Under the pieces are notes generated by a model that was not told where the DNA came from, did no database searches, and was given only the letters and a program-made list of their open reading frames with translations. A stretch of DNA of 64,000 nt from Billgrantia pellis (GTDB taxonomy: Bacteria; Pseudomonadota; Gammaproteobacteria; Pseudomonadales; Halomonadaceae). A program made the translations under genes and the position numbers. Position 1 is the stretch's first letter. Each line of letters starts with the position of its first letter. This document shows, one piece after another, positions 51,904-62,041 of this stretch. The stretch spans positions 157,165 to 221,164 of the forward strand of contig NZ_VTPY01000008.1 of NCBI RefSeq assembly GCF_008297955.1, read 5' to 3'.

Positions 51904-51952
51904 GGTTCTTCTCCGTTCGTTGTGCTTGTTGGTATGACGGCGGTATCGGCTG

Positions 51953-53098
51953 TCAGGCGTCCAAAGCCCGGCAGTCGCGACTGGACCAGCCGACTTCAAC
52001 GGTCTGGCCCGGCCTTAGCGAAGGAAATCCCTTCGCATTGGGCGTCTTGATGATGAACTCGTCATTTCCGCACACCTCGAGACGGGTTCGCAGATGGTCC
52101 CCGAGATAAATCACTTCCCTCACCTCGGCCTGAAATCGGTTGTCGAACGCCGCCTCGTCGCCCTCGCCCACGATTCCAACTCGCTCGGGGCGCAGCGAGA
52201 GCGTCGTGCGCGCACCGATACCGCCGGCCGCCACCGGCCGGGCAGCGACCGTCTCGCCGCTGTCGAGACGGACCTCGCAGCGATCGCCGATCGACTCGAT
52301 CACCTCTCCGTGAAGCCGATTGTTCTCACCGATGAAATTGGCGACAAAGGCATTCTCGGGCGCTTCGTAGAGCGTTTCGGGACTGGCGAGCTGCTGCACC
52401 ACGCCATCGTTGAACACAGCGATACGATCCGACATGGTCAACGCTTCGGTCTGGTCATGGGTCACGTAGATCATGGTCACGCCCAGTTCGGCGTGGATAC
52501 GCTTTATCTCGTACTGCATCTCCTCGCGCAGGTTCTTGTCGAGCGCTCCCAACGGCTCGTCCATCAGCACCAGTTCCGGCTCGAAGACCAATGCACGCGC
52601 CAGCGCCACGCGCTGCTGCTGACCGCCCGATAGCTGTGCCGGGCGGCGATCGCCAAAGTCATCGAGTCGCACCATGGCCAACGCCCGCGCCACCTGCCGC
52701 TTGATTTCCTCTTTTGGGAGATGGCGAACCTGAAGGGGAAAGGCGAGATTTTCAGCTACCGACATGTGCGGAAAGAGGGCGTAATTCTGGAATACCATAC
52801 CGATGCCGCGCTTGTGCGGAGGCAGGTCGTCGATCGGTTCGCCCTGGAGCAGAATCTGACCATGGGTGGGGGTCTCGAACCCCGCCATCATCATCAGGCA
52901 GGTGGTCTTGCCGGAACCGGAGGGGCCCAGCAGTGTCACGAACTCGCCGCGTCGAACGTCCAGGTTGAACCCCTTCACGACCAGCTCGACACCGTCATAG
53001 CTCTTCTGGACGTCGATGAAGCGCGCGAAGCAGGCGTCCGCTACGGCTGTCGCCTCACCTGCGTCGTCTTGTTTTTCTCGTTGCAGGCTAACGTTCAT
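51953..53098 (-). CDS. ABC transporter ATP-binding protein (PotA-like)
   Basis: 381 residues. Walker A GPSGSGKTT, signature LSGGQQQRVALARAL, Walker B LVLMDEPLGALD, and a C-terminal TOBE domain with LRPERV. First gene of the operon; 49 bp separate it from the binding-protein gene. Energises the importer. Confidence 0.93.
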   Translation of the reverse strand: MNVSLQREKQDDAGEATAVADACFARFIDVQKSYDGVELVVKGFNLDVRRGEFVTLLGPSGSGKTTCLMMMAGFETPTHGQILLQGEPIDDLPPHKRGIGMVFQNYALFPHMSVAENLAFPLQVRHLPKEEIKRQVARALAMVRLDDFGDRRPAQLSGGQQQRVALARALVFEPELVLMDEPLGALDKNLREEMQYEIKRIHAELGVTMIYVTHDQTEALTMSDRIAVFNDGVVQQLASPETLYEAPENAFVANFIGENNRLHGEVIESIGDRCEVRLDSGETVAARPVAAGGIGARTTLSLRPERVGIVGEGDEAAFDNRFQAEVREVIYLGDHLRTRLEVCGNDEFIIKTPNAKGFPSLRPGQTVEVGWSSRDCRALDA

Positions 53099-53552
53099 TC
53101 AGCGTTCCCATGTCGACCAGAGAGTGGCGAGGCGAGGCTTGCCTGCCCCGTCTCAAAGCGAACCGGCCGTATTTCTTGTCAGTATGTAAAGACCGTATCC
53201 CTACGCAACCAGGGCTGCAATCCTCGCTGAGTTCAAATATCGTTGAATGAAAAATAGACAGCAAAGGAAAACAACATTACGCCCTGTTACAGACTCGGCG
53301 GCTAACGCCTCGCTGGCAATGCATCGACGCGACCGCCGGAGCGGCTCGGCAGTTTGGTTCATTTCGTGTACAATGCTTGTTCATCATTCAGGCCGGGGGC
53401 AAACCTCCCGGCCTGAACCGTTACGCTGGCATGATCCACCAAAGTCGCCACACTTCTAGTGGAAACGCGATCGTAGGGAAGGATGAGCGATAGGGACGTG
53501 CAATCCGGCCTTTCGATGATCGTGAGATTCACGCGAAGAAGGAGAGCACGAC
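53099..53552. promoter_or_regulatory. Intergenic region upstream of uspA and potA-like genes
   Basis: 454 bp without a supported gene; promoters of the divergent potA-like operon and uspA lie here. A very stable inverted repeat, TTCAGGCCGGG (53387-53397) / CCCGGCCTGAA (53407-53417), could be an attenuator or terminator; no T-run follows. Confidence 0.5.
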
Positions 53553-53972
53553 ATGTACAAGAAGCTCATGGTACCCGTGGACCTGGCCCATATCGGTGTG
53601 CTCGAGCCCGCGCTGCAGGTAACGGCCGATTTGGCCCGGCATTATGACGCCGAAGTCTGCTACGTGGGAGTCACCTCAACGACACCCAGTAACGTGGCCA
53701 GGACCCCCGAGGCGTATCGGCAAAAGCTCGACGACTTTGCTCGGCAGCAGGCCGCAGAGCATGGACGCCCCGTCAGCACGCGAACCTTGAGCAGTGCGGA
53801 TCCGGCTGCCGATCTCGATGACCTGTTGCTACAGGCGATCGAGGACGTCGATGCCGACTTGGTGGTCATGGCCACGCATCCCCCGAAACATCTGGGCGCC
53901 ATCCTGCCGTCCCATGGCGGCAAGATCGCCACGCATACCGATGTTTCGGTCTTTCTTATCAGGCCCGCCTAG
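53553..53972 (+). CDS. Universal stress protein (UspA family)
   Basis: 139 residues; GAAGGAGAGCACGAC precedes the ATG. Usp fold with MVPVDLAH at the start and the C-terminal ATP-binding-like segment MATHPPKHLGAILPSHGGKIATHTDVSVFLI. In H. elongata the UspA protein TeaD is linked to the ectoine transporter; here the neighbour is a BCCT transporter, 40-55 bp downstream. A role in controlling that transporter is an analogy. Confidence 0.9.
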   Translation: MYKKLMVPVDLAHIGVLEPALQVTADLARHYDAEVCYVGVTSTTPSNVARTPEAYRQKLDDFARQQAAEHGRPVSTRTLSSADPAADLDDLLLQAIEDVDADLVVMATHPPKHLGAILPSHGGKIATHTDVSVFLIRPA

Positions 53973-54026
53973 GCCTGACCGAACCCACACCGCGACAAAA
54001 AACGTCACACAATGGGAGAGCGCAAC

Positions 54027-55694
54027 GTGGAAAACGATCCTCGCGACGAGCGCCCTGGGGAGACCGATACCTCCTCTGAAGGCGTGCCGGCCCCAGAGGG
54101 ACCGGCCAACCTGATCGATACCGACTACGTCATCGGGCAGGACAACCTGGCCACCAGCAAGCTGGGGTTCAGCATCGACCTGCACGGCAAGGTCTTCACC
54201 ATCTCGGCCCTGGTCACGGTCTTTTTCGTGGTTCTCACTCTCGCCCTACAGGCCGAAGTGGAGCCGCTGTTCAACGCCCTGCGCGATTGGCTGACCGGCA
54301 ATCTTTCCTGGTTCTTCCTGCTCGCCGGCAACATTTTCGTCCTGCTCTGCCTGGGGCTGATCGTGTCGCCGCTGGGTAAGGTGCGTATCGGCGGCATGCA
54401 TGCCAAGCCGGACTTCAGCTATTCCGGCTGGTTCGCCATGTTGTTCGCTGCAGGCATGGGTATTGGCCTGATGTTCTACGGCGTCTCGGAGCCGATGTCG
54501 CACTTCGGCGCGGCGCTGGGGGGCACTTCCGTCGAGGATGGCGTGCGTACCGATTGGGCACCGCTGGGCGCCGCCGAAGGCGATACGGAAGCGGCTGCAC
54601 GCCTGGGCATGGCCGCTACCATCTATCATTGGGGGCTGCACCCCTGGGCCATCTACGCCGTGGTCGCGCTGGCCCTCGCCATTTTCTCGTTCAACAAAGG
54701 CCTGCCGCTGACCATGCGCTCGATCTTCTACCCGCTGCTTGGCGAGCGTGTATGGGGTTGGCCGGGGCATGTCGTCGATATCCTGGCGGTGTTCGCCACC
54801 CTCTTCGGCCTGGCCACCTCACTGGGCCTCGGAGCGTCCCAGGCGGCGGCCGGATTGGCCTACCTATTCGGCGTTCCCGAGGCAGATGTCACCATGGTGC
54901 TGTTGATCTTGGGCATCACTGCGGTGGCCATCGTGTCGATCCTCGCCGGGGTGGACAAAGGCGTACGCCGGCTCTCGGAAATCAACATGGGACTGGCGGT
55001 ACTGCTGCTGCTGTTCGTCATTCTGGTCGGCCCGACCCTGCTGATCCTGACCGGCTTCTTCCAGAACCTGGGGAATTATCTGGTCAACCTTCCCGCGCTG
55101 TCGAATCCCTTCGGCCGCGAGGATGCCAACTTTTCCCAGGGCTGGACCGCCTTTTACTGGGCTTGGTGGATCTCGTGGTCGCCCTTCGTCGGCATGTTCA
55201 TCGCACGGGTGAGCCGCGGACGCAGCGTGCGCGAGTTCCTGGTTGCCGTCCTGCTGGTGCCGTCGCTGGTCTCGGTGCTGTGGATGACCGCCTTCGGCGG
55301 CACCGCGATCGATCAGTTCGTCAACGCTGACTTCGAGGGAGTGCGCGACGCGGCGCTCGAATTGCAGCTGTTCGTCATGCTCGGCGAGCTGCCGCTCACG
55401 GCCATTACCTCATTCGTGGGCATCGTGCTGGTCGTGGTATTCTTCATTACCTCGTCTGACTCCGGCTCACTGGTCATCGACACCATTACCGCAGGTGGCA
55501 AAGTCGATGCTCCCAAGCCGCAGCGCGTGTTCTGGGCCATCATCGAGGGTGTCATCGCCATCGCCCTGTTGCTGGGCGGCGGGCTGACCGCCCTGCAGGC
55601 CATGGCCGTCTCTACCGGTCTGCCTTTCACGTTGGTATTGCTGGTCGGCTGCTATGCCATCATCAAGGGCCTGATGAGCGAGCCACGCGGCTGA
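54027..55694 (+). CDS. BCCT family (betaine/choline/ectoine) transporter
   Basis: 555 residues from the GTG at 54027, favoured because GGGAGAG lies 6 bp before it; the ATG at 54012 has no ribosome site but would add only five residues. Twelve transmembrane segments. The family tryptophan motif WAWWISWSPFVGMFIARVSR is present. Long acidic N-terminal tail. It takes up compatible solutes at high osmolarity, driven by Na+ or H+. Paired with UspA. Confidence 0.93.
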   Translation: MENDPRDERPGETDTSSEGVPAPEGPANLIDTDYVIGQDNLATSKLGFSIDLHGKVFTISALVTVFFVVLTLALQAEVEPLFNALRDWLTGNLSWFFLLAGNIFVLLCLGLIVSPLGKVRIGGMHAKPDFSYSGWFAMLFAAGMGIGLMFYGVSEPMSHFGAALGGTSVEDGVRTDWAPLGAAEGDTEAAARLGMAATIYHWGLHPWAIYAVVALALAIFSFNKGLPLTMRSIFYPLLGERVWGWPGHVVDILAVFATLFGLATSLGLGASQAAAGLAYLFGVPEADVTMVLLILGITAVAIVSILAGVDKGVRRLSEINMGLAVLLLLFVILVGPTLLILTGFFQNLGNYLVNLPALSNPFGREDANFSQGWTAFYWAWWISWSPFVGMFIARVSRGRSVREFLVAVLLVPSLVSVLWMTAFGGTAIDQFVNADFEGVRDAALELQLFVMLGELPLTAITSFVGIVLVVVFFITSSDSGSLVIDTITAGGKVDAPKPQRVFWAIIEGVIAIALLLGGGLTALQAMAVSTGLPFTLVLLVGCYAIIKGLMSEPRG

Positions 55695-55710
55695 CACCGC
55701 TCCCATCCGG

Positions 55711-55740
55711 CCAGGCGGCGCTTGCGCCGCCTGGTTGCTT
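55711..55740 (+). terminator. Terminator after the BCCT gene
   Basis: CCAGGCGGCGC (55711-55721), a TT loop and GCGCCGCCTGG (55724-55734), followed by TTGCTT. Strong 11-bp stem. Confidence 0.7.
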
Positions 55741-55911
55741 TCCAGCCACTCATGCGGGGCGACTTGGCTCGCCCAGAACCCTGGGCGAAAGTCATTTTTT
55801 TGTATTCGTCAAGTCCTTTTCCATGACGACGGGCCACTAGCAACGTGCGGTCGCTTCGGGCATATTCCCTGAAGCTCACTATAACTATGCTTAAGGAGCC
55901 GTTCTCCGCCC

Positions 55912-57696
55912 ATGATGGCCCCCGAAGACGCCTTTCGTCTGCTCGCCGATGGCTTGGGCAAGGCCGGCACCCCCCAAGCGCTCGATCATCTGGTCGAACG
56001 CCTTGCGTCGATATTCGAAGGGGACCATGTGCTGGTCGGCAAGTTGTTGTCAGACAACGCCTCCATCCGCACCGTTGCCTTCTGGTCGCGCGGTTCTCTC
56101 CAACCCACTTCGGTCTATGAGCTTGCCGGCACGCCATGCGAGCATGTACTGAACGACCAGGTTTGCGAGTTTTCCGAAAGCGTTCGTCAACGTTTTCCCC
56201 ACAGTGAGCTGTTGCAGGAATTGGGAGCGGAGAGCTATGTGGGCATCCCGCTGCATGCTCCCGAAGGACGTCTCGTCGGCCTGCTGGCGGTTCTTTCGGG
56301 GCATACGTTGCACATGGCGGATTACGCCCCCGAAGTGCTGCGTATCGCCGCTGTCCAGGCGGGAGCCGAGATGGCTCGCCGAGCAGAGGAAGAAAAGCGC
56401 CGCAGCAGCGATTATCGCATTCAGCAACTGATCTACTGGGATAGTGTCACCGGGTTGCCCAATCGGCGTTACTTCATGGAACGCCTGGAGGAAGCCTGCG
56501 AGCAGGCCCGACTGCGCGACAACTGCCTCGGTTTGCTATATCTCGACCTGCAGCGCTTCCGTCAGATCAACGATACCCAGGGACACGAGCTCGGCGATAT
56601 GATGCTGGCCGAGATCGCCGGGCGCTTCGGTGCCCAGACCGAGCCGGGGGAGTTCGTCGCCCGTCTGGGCGGTGATGAATTCATGGTTCTGCTGACCGAT
56701 ACCCGGCCGGCCGCCATGGCCCATGCCATCGAGCGCTACCGCAACAGCCTCCTGCCACCGATCCAGCTCGCCGAGCGAAGTTTTTCCGTTTCAGCCAGTG
56801 TCGGCGCCGCGCTGTTTCCCCGCGATGCCGATACCGCCCAATCGTTGTTTCAGCACGCCAGCATCGCTCTCAATCATGCCAAGCGTGACAACAGCCGCAC
56901 CCGCTTCTTCAATGCGACAATGGCCGATGAGCTGCAACAGCACGAGGTGCTGGAAGTTCGCTTTAGCGAAGCCTTGGCCCAAGGACGGCTATCGCTTGCT
57001 TTCCAGCCCCAGTTCAGCCTCAAGACCGGCAAGCTGATCGGCGCGGAGGCGCTGTGCCGTTGGCATGATGATATCCTCGGCCACGTCAGCCCCGGTATTT
57101 TCATTCCCCTGGCAGAGGAGCAGGGGCTGATACGTCAACTGGGCGAATGGGTGCTGGATGCCGCCTGCCAGCAACTGCAGACCTGGGAGCACCGGGGCAA
57201 GCCATTCCCGGGGCGGCTATCCGTCAACGTTTCGGCCCAGCAGATGGACGATCCGCGCCTGGCGGAACACATCCAGCGCATCGCCACCCGCATCCCTCCC
57301 GGCAAGCTCGGCCTGGAGCTCACCGAGAGCGGCCTGATGCGCAATCCCGAACAGACCGTGCGCATCACCCGCGCTCTGTGCAACGCGGGCTTCAGTCTGG
57401 CGATCGATGATTTCGGAACTGGCTACTCGTCACTCACCTACCTGAAGCGCTTTGCCGCCGACACCCTCAAGATCGACATGTCGTTCGTCAAGGATATGCT
57501 CAAGAGCAGCCACGACCATGCCATCGTCGCCACGATCATTGCCATGGCCCAGACGCTAGGCATGCTGACCGTGGCCGAAGGGGTCGAGGAAGCCGAACAG
57601 GCCGAGGCCCTGCGTGCACTGGGCTGCACCGGTGTGCAGGGCTTCCATTTCGGCCGTCCGGTGGATGGGGACACCTTCGCCGGCCTCTGGCTCTAG
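55912..57696 (+). CDS. GAF-GGDEF-EAL protein (c-di-GMP metabolism)
   Basis: 594 residues. GAF-like sensor domain (about 20-155), GGDEF domain with intact GGDEF at 253-257, and EAL domain with intact EAL at 379-381 and IDDFGTGYSSL. Both catalytic motifs look intact. No RxxD inhibitory site precedes the GGDEF. It can make or break c-di-GMP depending on the signal sensed by the GAF domain. Monocistronic. Confidence 0.93.
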   Translation: MMAPEDAFRLLADGLGKAGTPQALDHLVERLASIFEGDHVLVGKLLSDNASIRTVAFWSRGSLQPTSVYELAGTPCEHVLNDQVCEFSESVRQRFPHSELLQELGAESYVGIPLHAPEGRLVGLLAVLSGHTLHMADYAPEVLRIAAVQAGAEMARRAEEEKRRSSDYRIQQLIYWDSVTGLPNRRYFMERLEEACEQARLRDNCLGLLYLDLQRFRQINDTQGHELGDMMLAEIAGRFGAQTEPGEFVARLGGDEFMVLLTDTRPAAMAHAIERYRNSLLPPIQLAERSFSVSASVGAALFPRDADTAQSLFQHASIALNHAKRDNSRTRFFNATMADELQQHEVLEVRFSEALAQGRLSLAFQPQFSLKTGKLIGAEALCRWHDDILGHVSPGIFIPLAEEQGLIRQLGEWVLDAACQQLQTWEHRGKPFPGRLSVNVSAQQMDDPRLAEHIQRIATRIPPGKLGLELTESGLMRNPEQTVRITRALCNAGFSLAIDDFGTGYSSLTYLKRFAADTLKIDMSFVKDMLKSSHDHAIVATIIAMAQTLGMLTVAEGVEEAEQAEALRALGCTGVQGFHFGRPVDGDTFAGLWL

Positions 57697-57748
57697 ACCG
57701 TACGTCTCCTCACGCGACTGAGTGGGGACACGCGGCTCGCGACCCTGC

Positions 57749-58474
57749 CTAGCTCCACAACTCATGCACGGGCATCGATAGGCGGTAGTGATGCGCTATT
57801 TGTGCCTGGAGCAGTTCCGCCGTGGCCAGCGCATCGACCAGAGCATGGTGCCCATGGTAATCCGGCAGGCCATAGCGTCGTCGGGAGTCAGGCAAGCGTA
57901 TCGACACGGGTGGCCGGCGCATCCAGCGACGCAGGCGTGCCCAGGGCGAAAGACGATGTCGGCGTGCCTCCAGAGACATGGTATCGATCATCGGGAAGCG
58001 CGCCCCCTCGCCCAGTCGAGCCCTAATTGCCGCGTCAAGGAAGGGTCGCTCGATATGGCGGTAGTGCACCACCACCAGTCGGCCAGCCAAGGTTTTCAGC
58101 AGCTCCGGTAGGATCTCAGCCAGATCCGGCGCCGCCTCGACTTCGGTATGGGTGATGCGATGCAAGGTAATGGATTGACCCGACAGCGGCCGCGTTGGCC
58201 GCACAATCCAGTGGCGTCGTCGCGCCAAGGGTATGCGCGCCAGCGTGAAGGGCACTGCTCCAATACTGACGATGGCATGACGCTGCACGTCCAACCCGGT
58301 GGTTTCGAGGTCCAGTGCCACCAGGGGCGCTTCGCCAATGGGAGTATCCGGGGCCGGGCAGCCGGCAGCGAAGAAACGCTGGAGCAAAGGACTTTGCGTC
58401 TCGGTCGCTCGCTGCTCCAGGTACGTCGGCCATTCCCGTGCCTCGGCTCGCCGCGATAGCCGATGCGACAGCAT
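57749..58474 (-). CDS. 3'-5' exonuclease, DEDDh type (DNA Pol III epsilon-like)
   Basis: 241 residues. ALDLETTGLD is the first DED motif (ExoI), with later VVVHYRHIERPFLDAAIR (ExoII) and a C-terminal HxxxxD pattern HHALVDALATAEL. Usually such short proteins follow a CBS-DUF294 protein, as here (4-bp gap to the upstream gene). Probably a housekeeping nuclease. Confidence 0.9.
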   Translation of the reverse strand: MLSHRLSRRAEAREWPTYLEQRATETQSPLLQRFFAAGCPAPDTPIGEAPLVALDLETTGLDVQRHAIVSIGAVPFTLARIPLARRRHWIVRPTRPLSGQSITLHRITHTEVEAAPDLAEILPELLKTLAGRLVVVHYRHIERPFLDAAIRARLGEGARFPMIDTMSLEARRHRLSPWARLRRWMRRPPVSIRLPDSRRRYGLPDYHGHHALVDALATAELLQAQIAHHYRLSMPVHELWS

Positions 58475-58478
58475 GGAT

Positions 58479-60392
58479 TCAGCGCTCCCGGCTGCTATGC
58501 GGCGGGATCGGGTAGCGGTACTTGAGGAACTTCTGGGCGTGGCTCAGTACCTGGAAGGCATCCTTGAGATGGTGCCGTTCACTGTCGGCGACGTTCTCCG
58601 GCTCAATATTGTTGTCGGGGGTGTGTTCATGCTGGATATCGTAGACCTGATGGCGAATCCTCACCATCGACAGCAGCTCCATGGCATAGCGAAGCTTGTC
58701 GCCTGCGCCCGGGGCCAGCAGTTGGGTCCTGTCGATGTCGTCCAGTCGCTCGAAGCTGTTCTGGGCGCTCGAGCCACAAGCGAGGGCATGGATGCGAATC
58801 AGATCGACCATGGGCGCGGTGCCCCGGCGCTTGATGTTGATCGAGTTGTTATGCTTGCCGTCCTTTTCCATCACGAAAGTACGAAACACTCCCAGAGGAG
58901 GCTTGCGATTCAGGGCATTGCGCGCCATGGCCGCCAGGAACCGAGGGTTTTGCGGCGCCTTGCGCGCGATCTGATCCTGAAGCTGCTCAACGTAGGCCTC
59001 TTCGCCATAAGCGCTATCGAGATCGAAGAAGATGGAACTGTGTAATAGACGCTCCGGAGTGGGCGTCTCGATCCACTCGTCGAAGTAGCGCTTCCACACC
59101 GACAGAGGCTGGCGCCAACGAGGGTTCGTGGCCATCACCTCGCCCTTGCAGTAAGCATAGCCGCAGGCGTCCAGGCCATCGCAGACGCGCTGGGCCAGTT
59201 CGGCGAAATAGGCGTCATGGCGCGTCGGTTCGAAATCGTCGGAAAGGATCAGCGCATTGTCCTGGTCGGTGACGACGGTTTGCTCGTTGCGCGCCATGGA
59301 GCCGTTGACCATGAAGCAATAGCCCACCGGCGGCGGCCCCAGCGCCTCTTCCGCCAGCTCCAGCAAACGGCGCACGAAGCTGCGTCCGACGGTCGACAGC
59401 GCACTGCCGACCATCTGCGAGTTGGCCCCCTCTTCCACCATGCGCACGAAAGCGGCACGTACGTCCGGCGCCAGGCGAGCCAACCCCTCGACGCTCGACT
59501 GGCTGAAGATGTTGCTGACCAGGTACAGGCTGCTGTGGGTCTCGTAGCGAATAATGTCGGAGAGGTGCAGGACCCCCACCGGCCGCCGACGGTAGAGCAC
59601 CGGAAGATGGTGGATATTATTGCGCAGCATGCACAGCATCGCTTCGTGCACCGATTCATCCGATTGTATGGTGATCGGCCGTTTGCCGATCAGTTCTCCC
59701 ACCGGCGTGTCGGGCGGCAGGCCTTCGGCCACGATGCGCGTACGAAAGTCGCTATCGGTGAGAATGCCGCGCAATCGCCAGGCGCGCTTCTCGCTGTCGA
59801 TAAAGGTGTGGCGGGGATCGCCGTCGGACGCATCGAGAATCAACGCCGCCGTGGCCTGTGCCTCACTGATCTGACGTGCCGCTTGCTGCACCGTAGTGGA
59901 GGCTTCGAGCATGACCGGGTAACGCGTCAGCAGCTTGCGCACCCGGGTAATGATCATGTCGTTGGCCTTCCGGTGCTCTTCCACCGCCGCTTCCAGGCGC
60001 GGCCGCTCCAGCTCCACGAAGTCGGCAAAGTGTTCATCGGCCTCGCAAAGACGCAGGAAGACATCCTCGGGGATGAAATAAAGCAAGGTGTCTTCGAGGG
60101 CAATGGCGGGAAAGCGCACCCGGTTGTTTCGCAGCAGGCTGAACTGACCGAAGATATCGCCCTCACCCAGGCGGTTGTAGAGCTCCCCCGTACGGCGCCG
60201 GATCTCTACGGCACCGCTGCGGATATAGCACAGCTCGTGCAGTTCCTGATCGAGGCGGAGAATGTCGGTGCCGGCCTGAAAGTAGCTGACCTCGACCCGA
60301 CCGGCCACTTCGTCGAGCAGCGCGTCATCGAGGACATCGAAGGGCGGAAAGCGCCCCATGTGCTGGCGTATTTCGAGTATTTCCGTGTCCAT
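58479..60392 (-). CDS. cNMP-binding/CBS/DUF294 nucleotidyltransferase-like protein
   Basis: 637 residues from the ATG at 60392. Domains in order: cyclic-nucleotide-binding (about 20-135), two CBS repeats (about 170-300), DUF294 nucleotidyltransferase with GSMARNEQTVVTDQDNA, and the DUF294 C-terminal helical domain. Such proteins are often encoded next to the DEDDh exonuclease. Role unknown, probably signal-controlled nucleotidyl transfer. Confidence 0.9.
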   Translation of the reverse strand: MDTEILEIRQHMGRFPPFDVLDDALLDEVAGRVEVSYFQAGTDILRLDQELHELCYIRSGAVEIRRRTGELYNRLGEGDIFGQFSLLRNNRVRFPAIALEDTLLYFIPEDVFLRLCEADEHFADFVELERPRLEAAVEEHRKANDMIITRVRKLLTRYPVMLEASTTVQQAARQISEAQATAALILDASDGDPRHTFIDSEKRAWRLRGILTDSDFRTRIVAEGLPPDTPVGELIGKRPITIQSDESVHEAMLCMLRNNIHHLPVLYRRRPVGVLHLSDIIRYETHSSLYLVSNIFSQSSVEGLARLAPDVRAAFVRMVEEGANSQMVGSALSTVGRSFVRRLLELAEEALGPPPVGYCFMVNGSMARNEQTVVTDQDNALILSDDFEPTRHDAYFAELAQRVCDGLDACGYAYCKGEVMATNPRWRQPLSVWKRYFDEWIETPTPERLLHSSIFFDLDSAYGEEAYVEQLQDQIARKAPQNPRFLAAMARNALNRKPPLGVFRTFVMEKDGKHNNSINIKRRGTAPMVDLIRIHALACGSSAQNSFERLDDIDRTQLLAPGAGDKLRYAMELLSMVRIRHQVYDIQHEHTPDNNIEPENVADSERHHLKDAFQVLSHAQKFLKYRYPIPPHSSRER

Positions 60393-60474
60393 GCGCTGTC
60401 CGGGTTCCCTTAAGTCCTTGCCAGTGTGTAAACGCCAGGGGACGATGTAAAGTGCGTCGCATGTTCCAACATGA

Positions 60475-60502
60475 ACAGGGGCCACCCGAAGGCGGCCCCT
60501 GT
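60475..60502. terminator. Hairpin downstream of the DUF4168 gene
   Basis: ACAGGGGCC (60475-60483) and GGCCCCTGT (60494-60502) form a 9-bp stem between the DUF4168 gene and the DUF294 gene. Weak T-run on the minus strand. Confidence 0.5.
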
Positions 60503-60528
60503 GAGACGTTACGTTGCCGAAAGCCGGA

Positions 60529-60924
60529 TCAGGAAGATTGCTCGGCCATCTGCTGCACGCGTTGCATCAGTTCCGGATCCTGCTGGATGGCATGTCCGAT
60601 GGCATTGAAGGTATCCACGTCGAGGCCATTTTCCTCGACCACTTCGACCATCTTGTCATTGGCCTCCATGCGCACTTCCTGTTGGCTCTGCTCATCTTCC
60701 GCCGCATGCAGGCGCTCGGTATATTCCTGGGAAATCACGGCAATGTCCTGGGAGGCATCCGCAAACTGCTGCAGCTGATCGTCGGAGAAATCCTGAGCAG
60801 GTGCCTGCGCCTGTGGCTGACCGGCTGCCGGGTCCTGAGCGGAATCTTGCTGGGCATAGGCTTGTCCAGCGACCAGGCCGGCCGTCAGCAGGGCAGCCGA
60901 GAACAGAGCAGTCATCCGTTGCAT
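60529..60924 (-). CDS. DUF4168 exported protein
   Basis: 131 residues with a signal peptide (AGLVAGQAYA). The mature part has the DUF4168 pattern FSDDQLQQFADASQDIAVI followed by a middle helix and a C-terminal FNAIGHAIQQDPEL. Small periplasmic proteins of unknown function. Monocistronic. Confidence 0.85.
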   Translation of the reverse strand: MQRMTALFSAALLTAGLVAGQAYAQQDSAQDPAAGQPQAQAPAQDFSDDQLQQFADASQDIAVISQEYTERLHAAEDEQSQQEVRMEANDKMVEVVEENGLDVDTFNAIGHAIQQDPELMQRVQQMAEQSS

Positions 60925-61116
60925 GAAATACCTCCAAGGGTGTTGCAGTGTATGTACGAAGTCTGACGAGGGGCTGCCGATTGAGTTCAGTTTTTTATGT
61001 TACGGAATGTAGTTCCGTATGGAAGAATGAACCTTGCAAGAATGTTATCCTGCTAGCGTTTGCCCGCTCGCAAGCGGTATCGTCGATAACTCGCCCTGAA
61101 TAAGGACATCCCTCTG

Positions 61117-62031
61117 ATGACGACCACTACCACTTCCCGTCTCGACGCCGTGCTGCTGGCCAGTATGCCGGTACTGTTCGTGGCGCTGTGGAGTACCGGT
61201 TTCATCGGTGCCAAGTTCGGCCTTCCTCATGCCGAACCGTTCACCTTTCTCTTCGTGCGCTTCGTCTTGACCCTGGCACTCCTGTTCCCGCTAGTGAAAC
61301 TGCTGGGTAGCGGCTGGCCCCAGGGGAACGCGCTGCGGGCGCATATTGCGGTATCGGGCCTGCTGGTGCATGGCGCCTACCTGGGCGGAGTCTTCTACAG
61401 CATCTCACTCGGCATGCCCGCCGGTCTTGCCGCCCTGTTGGTCGGTCTTCAGCCGTTGTTGACCGCCACCTTGGCGGGTCCTTTGCTGGGCGAACGCATC
61501 ACCCCGATCCAATGGCTCGGGTTGGCGCTGGGACTGGCCGGTATTGCCCTGGTACTTGGCAGCAAGCTCGACCCGGGCACGAGCCTGTTCCAGGGCTTTG
61601 GCCTTGGCGCGCTCGCCTGCGTGCTGGTCGCCCTGGCCGGCATCACCCTGGGCACGCTCTATCAGAAGCGCTTCTGCACCGGCATGCCGCTGCTCTCGGG
61701 CACGGCAGTGCAGTATCTCGCGGCAGGCGTTCTGCTCGGCCTCGGCGCGCTGCTGTTCGAGGATCGCCATATCGAGTGGACGCCGACCTTCATCCTGACG
61801 CTGGCTTGGCTGGTGCTGGTGCTCTCGATTGCCGCGATCCTGTTGCTCATGGCCTTGATTCGGCGCGGCGAGGCGTCCCGCGTGGCGAGTCTGTTCTATC
61901 TGGTGCCGCCGGTCACGGCATTGCAGGCGTGGTGGCTATTCGACGAGCGCTTGCCACTGGCGGCGCTGATCGGCATGGCCGTGACCATCGTCGGTGTGGT
62001 CATGGCGGCACGCGGCCAGGCTCGAGGCTGA
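61117..62031 (+). CDS. EamA/DMT family transporter
   Basis: 304 residues, ten transmembrane segments in two EamA repeats (first with WSTGFIGAKFGLPHAEPFTF, second with GITLGTLYQKRFC). Exporters of amino acids or metabolites are typical. It is monocistronic and convergent with mtgA. Confidence 0.9.
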   Translation: MTTTTTSRLDAVLLASMPVLFVALWSTGFIGAKFGLPHAEPFTFLFVRFVLTLALLFPLVKLLGSGWPQGNALRAHIAVSGLLVHGAYLGGVFYSISLGMPAGLAALLVGLQPLLTATLAGPLLGERITPIQWLGLALGLAGIALVLGSKLDPGTSLFQGFGLGALACVLVALAGITLGTLYQKRFCTGMPLLSGTAVQYLAAGVLLGLGALLFEDRHIEWTPTFILTLAWLVLVLSIAAILLLMALIRRGEASRVASLFYLVPPVTALQAWWLFDERLPLAALIGMAVTIVGVVMAARGQARG

Positions 62032-62041
62032 TGCCGCCGGC

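Noticed and set aside
59217..60413. 398-codon plus-strand frame opposite the DUF294 gene
   Set aside because: Antisense shadow of a multi-domain gene; no ribosome site or recognisable domain.
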